From contig DFNH01000018.1 in assembly GCA_002375985.1 (NCBI GenBank), positions 6,208-70,207 on the forward strand: a DNA stretch of 64,000 bases, written 5' to 3'. Under the pieces are notes generated by a model. That model saw only the letters and a list, made by a program, of their open reading frames with translations, did no database searches and was not told the origin of the DNA. The DNA is from Firmicutes bacterium UBA3572. GTDB taxonomy: Bacteria > Bacillota > Desulfotomaculia > Desulfotomaculales > Desulforudaceae. Shown here piece after piece: positions 32,023-40,613 of the stretch. Position numbers and translations under genes: made by a program. The number at the start of each line of letters is the position of its first letter. Position 1 is the stretch's first letter.

Positions 32023-32506
32023 GGTGGCGGTCGTCACGGTCAGCGACAAAGGGGCTCGGGGCGAGCGGGAAGACGAGAGCGGCCGGGCGATTGCGGAGGT
32101 GGTGAAAGCCCAGGGGTGGGAAATCGTCGAGACGCGCATCATCCCCGATAACATTGAAGAAATCATCGAGACCCTGGTGGAACTGTGCGACCGGAGGATG
32201 GACCTGGTGCTGACTACCGGAGGGACCGGGTTTGCCGTTCGGGACAACACACCGGAGGCAACCCTGGCCGTGGTGGAGCGGCAGGTACCCGGACTGGCCG
32301 AGGCAATGCGGGCCGAAACCAGTAAAAAGAATCCCCGGGCGATTTTGAGCCGGGCGGTAGCAGGAATCCGGAAACAGACGCTGATCGTCAATCTGCCGGG
32401 TAGTCCGAAAGCGGTGCGGGAGTGTTTGGAGGTAATTATGCCGGCTTTGCCGCACGGGCTTGAGGTCCTCACCGGACGGGCCCGGGAGTGTGCCCAGAGG
32501 CATTGA
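32015..32506 (+). CDS. mog: Molybdopterin adenylyltransferase (MogA/MoaB family)
   Basis: The 163-residue protein shows VAVVTVSDKGARGEREDESG, DLVLTTGGTGFAVRDNTPEA and VNLPGSPKAVRECLEVIMPAL, the complete MoCF_biosynth pattern. It adenylylates molybdopterin to prepare it for MoeA. ATG 32015 is chosen over an upstream in-frame start because it gives the usual family N-terminus and overlaps the MOSC stop. With two MoeA proteins, MoaC and MOSC it forms a late-step Moco cassette. Confidence 0.92.
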   Translation: MFKVAVVTVSDKGARGEREDESGRAIAEVVKAQGWEIVETRIIPDNIEEIIETLVELCDRRMDLVLTTGGTGFAVRDNTPEATLAVVERQVPGLAEAMRAETSKKNPRAILSRAVAGIRKQTLIVNLPGSPKAVRECLEVIMPALPHGLEVLTGRARECAQRH

Positions 32507-32556
32507 AACCCGGTAAATCAGCCGTCCGCGTAACCCGAAAATGAGGTGGCACCAGC

Positions 32557-33321
32557 TTGCACCCGGTACTGTTTCAGTTTGGTCCGTTTACCGTAACGAG
32601 TTACGGTTTTATGGTTGCCCTGGGCATTCTGGCCGGGCTGTTCGTGGTCGTGCGGGTGGGCAAGCGCGCCGGCTTCGATACCGACATCTTGCTTGACCTG
32701 GCCCTTTACCTGGTCCTGGCCGGGGTGATTGGCAGCCGTGCCGCTTATGTATTCCTGGAATGGGAACAATACGGCACTGAACCTTTGGCCATGCTGCGGG
32801 TGTGGGATGGCGGACTGTCTTTTTTCGGGGCGTTGGTTTTATGTCTGTTGGTGGTAATCTGGTTTACCCGGCGCCGGCGCTTGAGCCTGGCCCGCTTGGG
32901 CGACGTGTTGGCCCTCGGTGTGGCGGCCGGCTACCCCTTCGGTCGGATCGGCTGCTACCTGAACGGTTGCTGTTACGGACTACCCACGGACCACGCCTTC
33001 GGGGTGATGTTCCCCTTTGACGACGTGCTGCGGCATCCCACGCAGTTGTACTCGGCGGGGGCCGGTGTGTTGATTTTCCTGGTGCTGTTGTTCTTAAGCC
33101 GGAAAAGATCCTTTGACGGTTTACTTATGTGGTCTTTCCTGATCTTATACGGCGGCTACCGTTTCGTGATCGATTTCTGGCGGGTGTCCCCGCCTACCGG
33201 GATTGAGACGCTGACCATCGGGCAGTTAGTCAGCCTGGTAGTGATGGTGGTCAGCGGTCTGGCCCTGTGGTTCACCTGGCACCGCTCCAAGGCAGGCGCG
33301 GGGGGTAATCGGGCGGGGTAG
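32557..33321 (+). CDS. lgt: Prolipoprotein diacylglyceryl transferase
   Basis: This 254-residue membrane enzyme attaches diacylglycerol to the lipobox cysteine of prolipoproteins. The Lgt motifs are GVIGSRAAYVFLEWEQY, WDGGLSFFGALV, the signature YPFGRIGCYLNGCCYG and RHPTQLYSAGAG. About seven spans are predicted. The TTG start is preceded by GAGGTGGC. It may be the tail of the Moco operon (50 bp gap) or be transcribed toward the apr-like genes 57 bp downstream. Confidence 0.93.
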   Translation: MHPVLFQFGPFTVTSYGFMVALGILAGLFVVVRVGKRAGFDTDILLDLALYLVLAGVIGSRAAYVFLEWEQYGTEPLAMLRVWDGGLSFFGALVLCLLVVIWFTRRRRLSLARLGDVLALGVAAGYPFGRIGCYLNGCCYGLPTDHAFGVMFPFDDVLRHPTQLYSAGAGVLIFLVLLFLSRKRSFDGLLMWSFLILYGGYRFVIDFWRVSPPTGIETLTIGQLVSLVVMVVSGLALWFTWHRSKAGAGGNRAG

Positions 33322-33378
33322 AGGATGGGGCGGCAAAGGTTTTGGGAGGTTCAGAGTTTTAAGGAGGGAGAGGTGAAC

Positions 33379-35154
33379 ATGGCACGCGAGAGAGTGTACA
33401 TCGACGCTGACGTTCTGATAATCGGCGGTGGTACAGCCGGGTGCCTGGCGGCCTACGAGGCCCGTAAGGTAGGGGGCGACGACCTGAAGATCGTCATTTT
33501 GGAGAAGTCCTTCATCCGCAACAGCGGCGCCCTTTCCGCCGGGATGAACGCTTTGAACATGTACCTGAATCAGGGCACGCCTGAAGATCTCGTGGCTTAC
33601 ATCCGGTACGATATGTGTGGGGCGCCGGTGCGCGAGGACATCCTTCTGAGTGTGGCCGAACTGGTCAACGAAACAGTGGCCATGATGGAAAAGGAGGGGC
33701 TGCCGATCAAAAAGAAAGCGGACGGCAGCTACCTGAACCGCGGCAAATGGAATATTGAAATCAACGGATCCATGCTCAAACCCATTACCGCCAATATGGC
33801 GATCAAGGCCCGGGCCCGGGTTTACAACCGGGTGTATGTTACCGACCTGATCAAGGTGGGTGACGCGGTCGCCGGGTGCGTGGGTTTTGGGGTGCGGGAC
33901 GGCAAGATGTACGTCGCCCGCGGCAAAGTGGTGCTGGTGTGCGCCGGCGGGGCGGCCGGGATCTGGCGCCCGCGGGGACACGGGGACGCCCACCACCGGA
34001 TCTGGTATTATCCGTTTAACACCGGCGGCAGCTACGCAATGTGCAAGCGGGTCGGCGCGAAGATGGTCGGTTTTGATACCCGGTTTGTCCCGGTACGGAC
34101 CAAAGATACCTACTCCGCCACCGGAACCCTTTCCATCGGCATGTGGGCCCCCATGGTGAACGCCAAGGGTGAGGCCTTTATGGAGGAGCGGGAGGAGTAC
34201 GCCAAACTGGGCGGTCACACCGCCCCCACGCCGCTTCGGGTCTGGGCTTACTGCCGCGAAATGGAAAACCACCGCGGGCCCTGCTACATGGATACCACCC
34301 GGGGCGACCCGGAGCGGGTGGAGGGGCTCAAAGCCCAATACCTGGATATGGCTCCATGTCTTGTGCTCTATTGGGCCTGCAACGACATCAACCCGGGACG
34401 GGAACCGGTTGAAATCGATGCGGCTGACCCCTCCATTGTCGGTGCCCACGCCGCCTGTGCGGGGGCCTGGACGATAGGCACTTCCCGGATGACCACGGTC
34501 GAACGCCTGTTTGTTTCGGGTGACGCGCTGGGCGCTGCTCCCTCGCGTTTCATTTCCGGGACCTGGACCTGTGGACGGCTGGCCGGACGGCATATGGTCC
34601 GCTACCTCCGGGAAAAGCAGCCGCAACTCTTAGAGATCAGCCCGGCTGAGGTCGACGCGCTGGAGGCACGGATCTTTGCGCCTCTTGAGCGGTACCAAAA
34701 GTGCTCTTTTTACACCAACGGTGAACCGGTAGAGGGTGTGTTACCGCAGCAAATGGAATGGCGGATGCAGAACATCATGGAGGAATATTGCGGCGGTCGT
34801 TCGCGGTGGTTTTACGTAAACGAGACCAACCTGGCGATTGCGCGCAAGCTTGTTAACCGGTTGCGCCGGGAACAACTGCAGTATCTGGTGGCTAAGGATA
34901 CGCATGATCTGCAGTTGGCTTGGGACGTGATCAACCGGCTGGACGTTTGCCAGTTGGTGATTGACCACATTGACTACCGGAAGGAAACCCGTTATCCGGG
35001 ATATGTCAACCGCACGGACTATCCGGAGGTCGACGACCATAACTTCGACTGTTTCGTTACCTCGGTCTGGGATCCGGAAACCGATGAGCTACAGTTTTCC
35101 AAGGAGCCCTACCAGCAAATCGTTCCCGGGGACCGCAAGTCCGAGACCGTGTAG
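33379..35154 (+). CDS. AprA-like flavoprotein, divergent second copy
   Basis: The 591-residue flavoprotein has the FAD-binding ADVLIIGGGTAGCLAAYEA and a fumarate-reductase/AprA fold. AprA-specific segments are kept in divergent form: IWYYPFNTGGSYAMCKRVGA, DTRFVPVRTKDTYS, ADPSIVGAHAACAGAW with a histidine where AprA binds APS, and DALGAAPSRFISGTWTCGR. It differs widely from the AprA encoded at 37250. It is followed by a ferredoxin-like AprB, the reverse of canonical aprB-aprA order. It may be a second APS reductase or act on another substrate. ATG 33379 follows AAGGAGGGAGAGG. Confidence 0.82.
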   Translation: MARERVYIDADVLIIGGGTAGCLAAYEARKVGGDDLKIVILEKSFIRNSGALSAGMNALNMYLNQGTPEDLVAYIRYDMCGAPVREDILLSVAELVNETVAMMEKEGLPIKKKADGSYLNRGKWNIEINGSMLKPITANMAIKARARVYNRVYVTDLIKVGDAVAGCVGFGVRDGKMYVARGKVVLVCAGGAAGIWRPRGHGDAHHRIWYYPFNTGGSYAMCKRVGAKMVGFDTRFVPVRTKDTYSATGTLSIGMWAPMVNAKGEAFMEEREEYAKLGGHTAPTPLRVWAYCREMENHRGPCYMDTTRGDPERVEGLKAQYLDMAPCLVLYWACNDINPGREPVEIDAADPSIVGAHAACAGAWTIGTSRMTTVERLFVSGDALGAAPSRFISGTWTCGRLAGRHMVRYLREKQPQLLEISPAEVDALEARIFAPLERYQKCSFYTNGEPVEGVLPQQMEWRMQNIMEEYCGGRSRWFYVNETNLAIARKLVNRLRREQLQYLVAKDTHDLQLAWDVINRLDVCQLVIDHIDYRKETRYPGYVNRTDYPEVDDHNFDCFVTSVWDPETDELQFSKEPYQQIVPGDRKSETV

Positions 35155-35193
35155 ACGAGACAGACGAAGAGATTAGGAAAGGGGGAATCACCC

Positions 35194-35535
35194 GTGCCAC
35201 CCTATGTGCTTCCTGATAAATGTGACGGTTGCCAGGGTGAAAAAGCGCCGCTCTGCGAGTTGGTCTGCCCCGGGAACCTGATGGTGGTTGAAAAAAATAC
35301 CGGGAAAGCAGTATGCCGTGAACCGGGGGACTGTTGGGACTGCATGACCTGTACCAAATCCTGTGCCCGTCAGGCCATCCAGACCAGGATTCAGTACCAG
35401 CTCGCTTTTTACCCCGGCAAGCTCATCCCGTTGGTCGGCCCGCGCAGCGTAACCTGGACGCTGGTTGACTGCCACGGCAACGTGGAGCGATTTATCATGC
35501 GTACCCTGGCCGGGGAGGAGGATGACGAGATCTAG
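35194..35535 (+). CDS. AprB-like ferredoxin, divergent second copy
   Basis: This 113-residue protein has two [4Fe-4S] motifs, CDGCQGEKAPLCELVCPGN and CWDCMTCTKSC, and the AprB-type strand region VTWTLVDCHGNVERFIMRT. It lacks the roughly 30-residue C-terminal tail that in AprB wraps around AprA. It therefore matches AprB but is short. It lies 39 bp after the AprA-like gene with AAAGGGG before its GTG and is followed by a strong terminator. It should pass electrons to the neighbouring flavoprotein. Confidence 0.83.
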   Translation: MPPYVLPDKCDGCQGEKAPLCELVCPGNLMVVEKNTGKAVCREPGDCWDCMTCTKSCARQAIQTRIQYQLAFYPGKLIPLVGPRSVTWTLVDCHGNVERFIMRTLAGEEDDEI

Positions 35536-35562
35536 GCTTTGGTAGGGAACGCTAGAAAAGGC

Positions 35563-35591
35563 GCGGCGCGAGAACATTCGCGCCGCTTTTT
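35563..35591 (+). terminator. Terminator of the second apr operon
   Basis: GCGGCGCGA and TCGCGCCGC form a perfect 9-bp stem with a 6-base loop, followed by TTTTT. Confidence 0.9.
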
Positions 35592-35619
35592 GCTGCCTTG
35601 CGTGGCTGTGGGGGCTGCC

Positions 35620-36039
35620 TTAGTCGTCTTCCGGGTCTGGTTCCGGCACAAATTTCTTCCCCGGTTCGTAGCCCGGAATCTGCTCCTTGATCAAATCCTC
35701 TTCCTGTTCTTCTTTTTGCACCTGGATTACCGTCTCCAGGACCTTGTTGATCAGCTTCTGGTAGCTCCGCTGGGATTCGTGAAAAGCACTGATGGTCGGG
35801 TGGGCGGCCATTTTCAGCTCCATTTCCTCCAGGGCCCGGACCTCTTGTTGGGAAAGTGCTTGGCCCTGCGCCTGCTTTTTTTTGGCGGCATCCTGCATAA
35901 GATGAAAGGTTTTTAGCATCTCCAGGGCGGCGTTGTCGTTGAACATGGCTTTTTGTTTTGCTTTCACGTCACGGTATTCCGGAGATTGGGTCAGCACTCT
36001 CCCCAGTTCTCGGGCCTTATCCAGAACGGCATCCGACAC
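35620..36039 (-). CDS. YlbF/YmcA-family protein
   Basis: The 139-residue helical protein starts VLDKARELGRVLTQSPEYRDV and has LEMLKTFHLMQDAAKKKQAQG and AHPTISAFHESQRSYQKLINKV, the DUF964 pattern of YlbF/YmcA. In Bacillus these proteins form an Fe-S-containing complex with YaaT that modulates RNase Y and competence, sporulation and biofilm programs. The GTG start follows GGGAGG at 12 bases. It sits alone on the minus strand between the two apr operons. Confidence 0.78.
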   Translation of the reverse strand: MSDAVLDKARELGRVLTQSPEYRDVKAKQKAMFNDNAALEMLKTFHLMQDAAKKKQAQGQALSQQEVRALEEMELKMAAHPTISAFHESQRSYQKLINKVLETVIQVQKEEQEEDLIKEQIPGYEPGKKFVPEPDPEDD

Positions 36040-36761
36040 TTGGTTTCAAAACCTCCCATTCCACAAACTGTCATATTACTTTTTCCTCCAGGTGCAGAAA
36101 AAACTGGACCAGATGCGTTTTGTTTTTAAAATATCGTCGCTTGGCACCTGCGTTCACATATTATACCACGGTTGCCGGGAGACAACAATGTACAATGTGA
36201 TTGTTAAAGCAAATACAGACCCGGTCCAAGGATAGGGAAGACCGCCTTTTTATGACAAGGTGCGTAAGAAACCGCAGAAATGACCGATCTTTTCCTGGCA
36301 ATTGGGACTTGTCTTCACCAACGAATCATGCTATAGTGGACAAAAATCACGGATGGAGTTTAGCCGTATCGCAGTAAGCTATTGTTCGATAGTTTTATGT
36401 GCCGATCTTCACAAGTTAACCCGCTAGCCAGTTGGGCAATTCTTAGAGAAATCAGTTTGCCTAAGAGAGAACATTTGGAAAATACTTGTCCGCCAGAAGA
36501 AGGAAATTGGTCCGTAAAGTAGAATTATCGCCGCAACAAGATTGTTTCAACTTGTGTTTCGTGCCTGCCTCTGCCGGAAGCGTTTTGGGGTGTCCCCCAG
36601 AGACCGGCGGTCAGAGGAGAAGGGTGAATAAACCGTTACAAATCACTTGCAACTTTAATGCGGAGAAGGGAGTGGTGCGGCACCGAAAGTCCGGGTAGAG
36701 TTCGGTAGTGATCTTATCTGTTCCCCACGGCTAGAATGCTAAAATTAGGAGGTTTGAGTTA
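36040..36761. other. Long gene-free region and leader before aprBA
   Basis: About 720 bp hold no convincing gene; a 70-codon frame at 36486 lacks a ribosome binding site and motifs. The promoter at 36309-36337 would give a leader of about 420 nt. Several short pairing segments (for example GGTGTCCCCCAGAGACC and GCGGCACCGAAAGTCCGG with neighbours) hint at structure, but I recognise no riboswitch class. Confidence 0.5.
36309..36337 (+). promoter_or_regulatory. Probable aprBA promoter
   Basis: TTGTCT (36309-36314), 17 bases and TATAGT (36332-36337). Spacing is optimal; each box differs from consensus at one or two positions. Confidence 0.5.
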
Positions 36762-37202
36762 ATGCCGACATTTGTAATGACCGAAAAGTGTGACGGCTGC
36801 AAGGGGCAGGACAAGACCGCGTGTATGTACATTTGCCCCAACGACCTGATGGTCCTGGACAAGGAAAGAATGAAAGCTTACAACCGGGCTCCTGACGAGT
36901 GTTGGGAATGCCTGTGCTGCGTAAAGATTTGCCCGCAACAGGCAATGGACTTCAGGGGTTACCAGGACTTCGTGCCGATGGGTGCGAGTTGCGTGCCGCT
37001 CAGAGGCTCCCAGGATATTATGTGGACCGTTAAGTTCCGGAATGGTACCGTAAAGCGGTTCAAGTTCCCCATCCGGACGACTGAAGAGGGCAGCGCGGTG
37101 CCCGACGGCGGCTACGGCGCAGGCACGGATGACATTAACGATATCAACCTGTTCACCGAGCCGGCTTCGCTGGGTGTGGAAGTCCCGAGCCCGAAGAAAT
37201 AG
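36762..37202 (+). CDS. aprB: Adenylylsulfate reductase, beta subunit
   Basis: The 146-residue iron-sulfur subunit has FVMTEKCDGCKGQDKTAC followed by MYICPNDLMV, and CWECLCCVKICPQQAM, giving two [4Fe-4S] clusters. The SQDIMWTVKFRNGTVKRFKF sheet region follows, and the C-terminal tail ending EVPSPKK wraps the alpha subunit. This is the full canonical AprB length. It passes electrons from the Qmo complex to the FAD of AprA in the cytoplasm. An AGGAGG ribosome binding site and biased codon use fit very high expression. It lies 47 bp before aprA. Confidence 0.95.
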   Translation: MPTFVMTEKCDGCKGQDKTACMYICPNDLMVLDKERMKAYNRAPDECWECLCCVKICPQQAMDFRGYQDFVPMGASCVPLRGSQDIMWTVKFRNGTVKRFKFPIRTTEEGSAVPDGGYGAGTDDINDINLFTEPASLGVEVPSPKK

Positions 37203-37249
37203 CGGGATTAATTACGAGAATATAATGCAAATTGCGAGGAGGTTACATA

Positions 37250-39154
37250 ATGCCAGTGCCGAATTTCGAAACTGTAGAAGTCACCGCTGACCTGCTTATC
37301 ATTGGTGGCGGTATGGCGGCGTGTGGTGCGGCCGTGGAAGCATCGCACTGGGCCAAGAAGCATGGTCTCAAGGTAGTCCTGGTGGACAAAGCCGCCATGG
37401 ACCGGAGCGGTGCGGTTGCCCAGGGTCTTTCGGCCATCAACCTGTACCTTGGCCTGCGTGACAATGAGAATACCGTGATGGACTATGTTGAGTACGTGCG
37501 GAGCGACCTGATGGGCATTGCCCGTGACGACCTGGTCTACAATATCGCCCGGCACGTTGACTCCACCGTGCACCTGTTTGAAAAATGGGGTCTCCCGATC
37601 TGGCCGAAGAGCGAGGATGATCCTTTCCGTGTTGGTCCGTATCAGCGGGGCGGCCGGTGGCAGGTAATGATCAACGGCGAATCCTACAAGATCATCGTTG
37701 CCGAAGCCGCGAAGAACGCGCTGAACGATTGTGGTGCGGAGATCTATGAGCGCGTGTTCATCGTGGAGCCGCTGCTCGACGGCAACCGGATCGCCGGCGC
37801 GGTCGGCTTTAGCGTCCGGGAAGAGAAGTTCTACGTTTTCCGGGCGAAGGCCGTCCTGTGCGCGATGGGCGGCTGCGTGGGTGTGTTCCGTCCGCGGTCT
37901 TCCGGTGAGGGTCTCGGCCGCTCCTGGTACCCGCCGTTCTCCACCGGTTCCAGCGCGTACTTCACCATCAAGGCCGGCGCCGAGATGACCTGCCAGGAAG
38001 TCCGGTTCATCCCGGTACGCTTCAAGGACGCTTACGGTCCGGTCGGTGCCTGGTTCCTGCTCTTCAAGTCCCGGGCGACCAACGCGTATGGTGATAATTA
38101 TATGGTCACCAACGCTGCCGAACTGGACAAGTGGGGCAAGTATGCCAAGGTGAAACCGATGCCGGCTAACCTGCGCAACTGGCTCGGGATGATCGACGTC
38201 ACGGCCGGCAAAGGCCCGATCTACATGCAGACGGCCGAGGCCATCCAGAATCTGGCCGCCAAGTACAAGGACGACGAGAAGGCCTTCAAGAAGAAGCTGA
38301 AGCTCCTCGAGGCCGAAGCTTGGGAAGACTTCCTCGACATGACCATTTCCCAGGCGCTCCTGTGGGCGGCCTGCAACATCGAGCCTGAGAAGAAGGAATC
38401 CGAAATCGCCGCGGCCGAGCCGTACTTCATCGGTTCGCACTCCGGTGCCTCCGGCGCCTGGGTCAGCGGTCCGGAAGACGTGGCTCCGCCGGAATACTTC
38501 TGGGGCTACGCCAACATGACCACCGTGGACGGCCTGTTCGCGGCCGGCGACGCTTCCGGCGCCTCGAGCCACAAGTTCTCCTCCGGTTCGCACGCCGAGG
38601 GTCGTATCGCCGGCAAGTCGGCCTGCAAGTACCTGGTCGACAAGAACCCCGACCTGCCGAATGTTGACCCGGCGGAGATCGAGGCTCTGAAGGAGCGGAT
38701 CCTGCGGCCGTTCAAGATCTTCGAGGAGAACAAGGACTTCACCACCGCGGAAGAAGTCAACCCGAACTACATTCTGCCGAAGCAGTACAAGTTCCGCATC
38801 CAGAAGCTGATGGACGAGTATGCCGGCGGCTGGGGCTCCAACTTCCAGACCTCCAAGCCCCTCCTGGAGAAGGGGATGGAGTACTTGCAGATGCTGAAGG
38901 AAGACTCCGAGAAGCTGGCTGCGCGTGACCTGAACGAGCTAATGCGTTGCTGGGAGAACATCCACCGGACCTGGGTTGCCGAGGCCCACATCCGGACCAT
39001 CCTGTTCCGCGAAGAGACGCGGTGGCCGGGCTACTACTTCCGGGCTGACTTCCCCAAGATCGACGAGGAAAACTGGGAAGTCTTCGTCAACACGAAGTAC
39101 GACCCGAAGACCGGCGAGTGGGAAGTCTTCAAGAGAGACATCATCAGACTGTAA
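37250..39154 (+). CDS. aprA: Adenylylsulfate reductase, alpha subunit
   Basis: The 634-residue FAD subunit reduces APS to sulfite and AMP, the second step of dissimilatory sulfate reduction. It has LLIIGGGMAACGAAVEA for FAD, GPYQRGGRWQVMINGESYK, SWYPPFSTGSSAYFTIKAGAE, QEVRFIPVRFKDAYGPVGAW with the APS-binding arginine, FIGSHSGASGAW with the conserved histidine, and GDASGASSHKFSSGSHAEGR. The ATG at 37250 follows GAGGAGG. Codon use is strongly biased to C-ending codons compared with flanking genes, as expected for one of the most abundant proteins of a sulfate reducer. Confidence 0.97.
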   Translation: MPVPNFETVEVTADLLIIGGGMAACGAAVEASHWAKKHGLKVVLVDKAAMDRSGAVAQGLSAINLYLGLRDNENTVMDYVEYVRSDLMGIARDDLVYNIARHVDSTVHLFEKWGLPIWPKSEDDPFRVGPYQRGGRWQVMINGESYKIIVAEAAKNALNDCGAEIYERVFIVEPLLDGNRIAGAVGFSVREEKFYVFRAKAVLCAMGGCVGVFRPRSSGEGLGRSWYPPFSTGSSAYFTIKAGAEMTCQEVRFIPVRFKDAYGPVGAWFLLFKSRATNAYGDNYMVTNAAELDKWGKYAKVKPMPANLRNWLGMIDVTAGKGPIYMQTAEAIQNLAAKYKDDEKAFKKKLKLLEAEAWEDFLDMTISQALLWAACNIEPEKKESEIAAAEPYFIGSHSGASGAWVSGPEDVAPPEYFWGYANMTTVDGLFAAGDASGASSHKFSSGSHAEGRIAGKSACKYLVDKNPDLPNVDPAEIEALKERILRPFKIFEENKDFTTAEEVNPNYILPKQYKFRIQKLMDEYAGGWGSNFQTSKPLLEKGMEYLQMLKEDSEKLAARDLNELMRCWENIHRTWVAEAHIRTILFREETRWPGYYFRADFPKIDEENWEVFVNTKYDPKTGEWEVFKRDIIRL

Positions 39155-39171
39155 CTGCCAGAGGGGAGAAA

Positions 39172-39198
39172 GCGGGCGAAATCAAAGATTTCGCCCGC
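39172..39198 (+). terminator. Hairpin between aprA and qmoA
   Basis: GCGGGCGAAATC and GATTTCGCCCGC form a perfect 12-bp stem with loop AAA, followed by a T-rich CTTCCTTCTTCTTTTC. It probably terminates most aprBA transcripts so that qmo is expressed at a lower level. Confidence 0.85.
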
Positions 39199-39301
39199 CA
39201 GCTTCCTTCTTCTTTTCTCAAAGCCGGACGGATCCGGCCTGGCGAGAGGAATCCAATGATCCCCGTAAATGCTTGGGCGGATGCCGACTGCAGCCGGAAA
39301 C

Positions 39302-39320
39302 GGGAGGCCTCATGCCTCCC
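39302..39320 (+). other. Second hairpin before qmoA
   Basis: GGGAGGC and GCCTCCC pair across a 5-base loop, 40 bp before the qmoA start. It may stabilise the 5' end of the qmo mRNA. Confidence 0.45.
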
Positions 39321-39359
39321 CAATATATGTTTAGTTCAATTTTCAATTAGGGTGATAAT

Positions 39360-40613
39360 ATGGCCAACAAAAGCATTTTGGTAATCGGGGGAGGGATTAG
39401 TGGGCTGACCACGGCGCTCGAAGCGGCCGAGGTGGGGTACGAAGTGTACCTGGTCGAGAAGAACCCCTACCTTGGTGGTCGGGTGGCTCAGATGCACCAC
39501 TACTTCCCCAAGCTTTGTCCCCCTAACTGCGGACTGGAGATTAACTTCAAACGGCTTCGCGGGAATCCACGCATCAAGTTCTTTACCTGTGCCGAGGTGG
39601 AACAGATTAGCGGTCAGAAGGGCGATTTTGATGTCACCGTCAAGGTTAACCCGCGGTACGTAAAACCGGAATGCACCGCCTGCGGTGAATGTGTGGCGGT
39701 CTGCCCGGCGGAGAGAGCCAACACCTTTAACTACGGTCTGGATAATACCAAGGCCGTCTACCTGCCCCACCCGTTTGCCTTCCCGCTGAAGTACGTCATC
39801 GACCGAGATGCTTGTGCGGACGGTTGCCGTAAGTGCGTGGAAGCCTGTAAGTACAACGCCATCGACCTGGACATGGAGGTGGAAACGGTACACCTGAAGG
39901 TTGGGGCGATCGTGTACGCCACTGGCTGGCAACCTTACGACGCCACCAAGATCAGCTATTATGGTTTCGGCCGCCATAAGAACGTGATCACCAACGTGAT
40001 GCTGGAACGGTTGGCCGTCCCGAACGGCCCGACCGGGGGACGGATTGTGCGCCCGTCGGACGGCAAAGAGCCGGAAACCATCGCTTTTGTGCAGTGCGCC
40101 GGCTCGCGCGACGAGAACCACCAGCCTTACTGTTCCCAGGTCTGTTGTCTGGCCAGCCTGAAACACATTACCTATATCCGGGAGAACAACCCGAACGCTA
40201 AGATTTACGTTTTCTACATCGACATTCGGGCCCTGGGTAAGTACGAGGACTTCTACACCAAGGTGGCCAACGATGAAAACGTGATCTTCATTAAGGGTAA
40301 GGTCGGCGAAATCACAGAGGACCCGGCGACCGGGGATCTGACCCTGGAGACCGAGGACCAGGGTGCCGGGCAGGTAGTGCAGCAGACGGTGAACCTGGTG
40401 GTATTGGCGACCGGTATGGCGCCGTCCGTAACCGCGGTGCCGGCGGAACTGGCCGTGGTAGATGCGGGTGGTTTCGTGATTTCGGACATCGCCCAGACCG
40501 GTATCGGCGGCGCGGGGTGTGCCCACAAACCGATGGAGGTTTCGGCCAGTGTGCGTGACGCTACGGCGGCCGCGCTCAAGGCTGTTCAGGCTGTAGTGGG
40601 GGGTGGCAAGTAG
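39360..40613 (+). CDS. qmoA: Quinone-interacting oxidoreductase subunit QmoA
   Basis: This 417-residue HdrA-like flavoprotein has SILVIGGGISGLTTALEAAE, YLGGRVAQMHHYFPKLCPPNCG and a ferredoxin-type insertion CTACGECVAVCPAERANTFN with CADGCRKCVEACKYNAID. The signature FVQCAGSRDENHQPYCSQVCC follows. The overlong ferredoxin linker is typical of QmoA. It is a cytoplasmic subunit that routes electrons to AprBA. Its stop is directly adjacent to the qmoB start. In this lineage the membrane subunit QmoC is replaced by HdrB/HdrC-like proteins encoded just downstream. Confidence 0.94.
   Translation: MANKSILVIGGGISGLTTALEAAEVGYEVYLVEKNPYLGGRVAQMHHYFPKLCPPNCGLEINFKRLRGNPRIKFFTCAEVEQISGQKGDFDVTVKVNPRYVKPECTACGECVAVCPAERANTFNYGLDNTKAVYLPHPFAFPLKYVIDRDACADGCRKCVEACKYNAIDLDMEVETVHLKVGAIVYATGWQPYDATKISYYGFGRHKNVITNVMLERLAVPNGPTGGRIVRPSDGKEPETIAFVQCAGSRDENHQPYCSQVCCLASLKHITYIRENNPNAKIYVFYIDIRALGKYEDFYTKVANDENVIFIKGKVGEITEDPATGDLTLETEDQGAGQVVQQTVNLVVLATGMAPSVTAVPAELAVVDAGGFVISDIAQTGIGGAGCAHKPMEVSASVRDATAAALKAVQAVVGGGK

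Noticed and set aside
33226..34626. Long minus-strand frame opposite the AprA-like gene (and a similar one at 37208-38593 opposite aprA, 39336-40733 opposite qmoA)
   Set aside because: Antisense shadows caused by strong third-position GC; His/Pro/Arg-rich composition without any family signature.
36486..36698. 70-codon frame in the aprBA leader
   Set aside because: No ribosome binding site and atypical composition; better explained as an untranslated leader.
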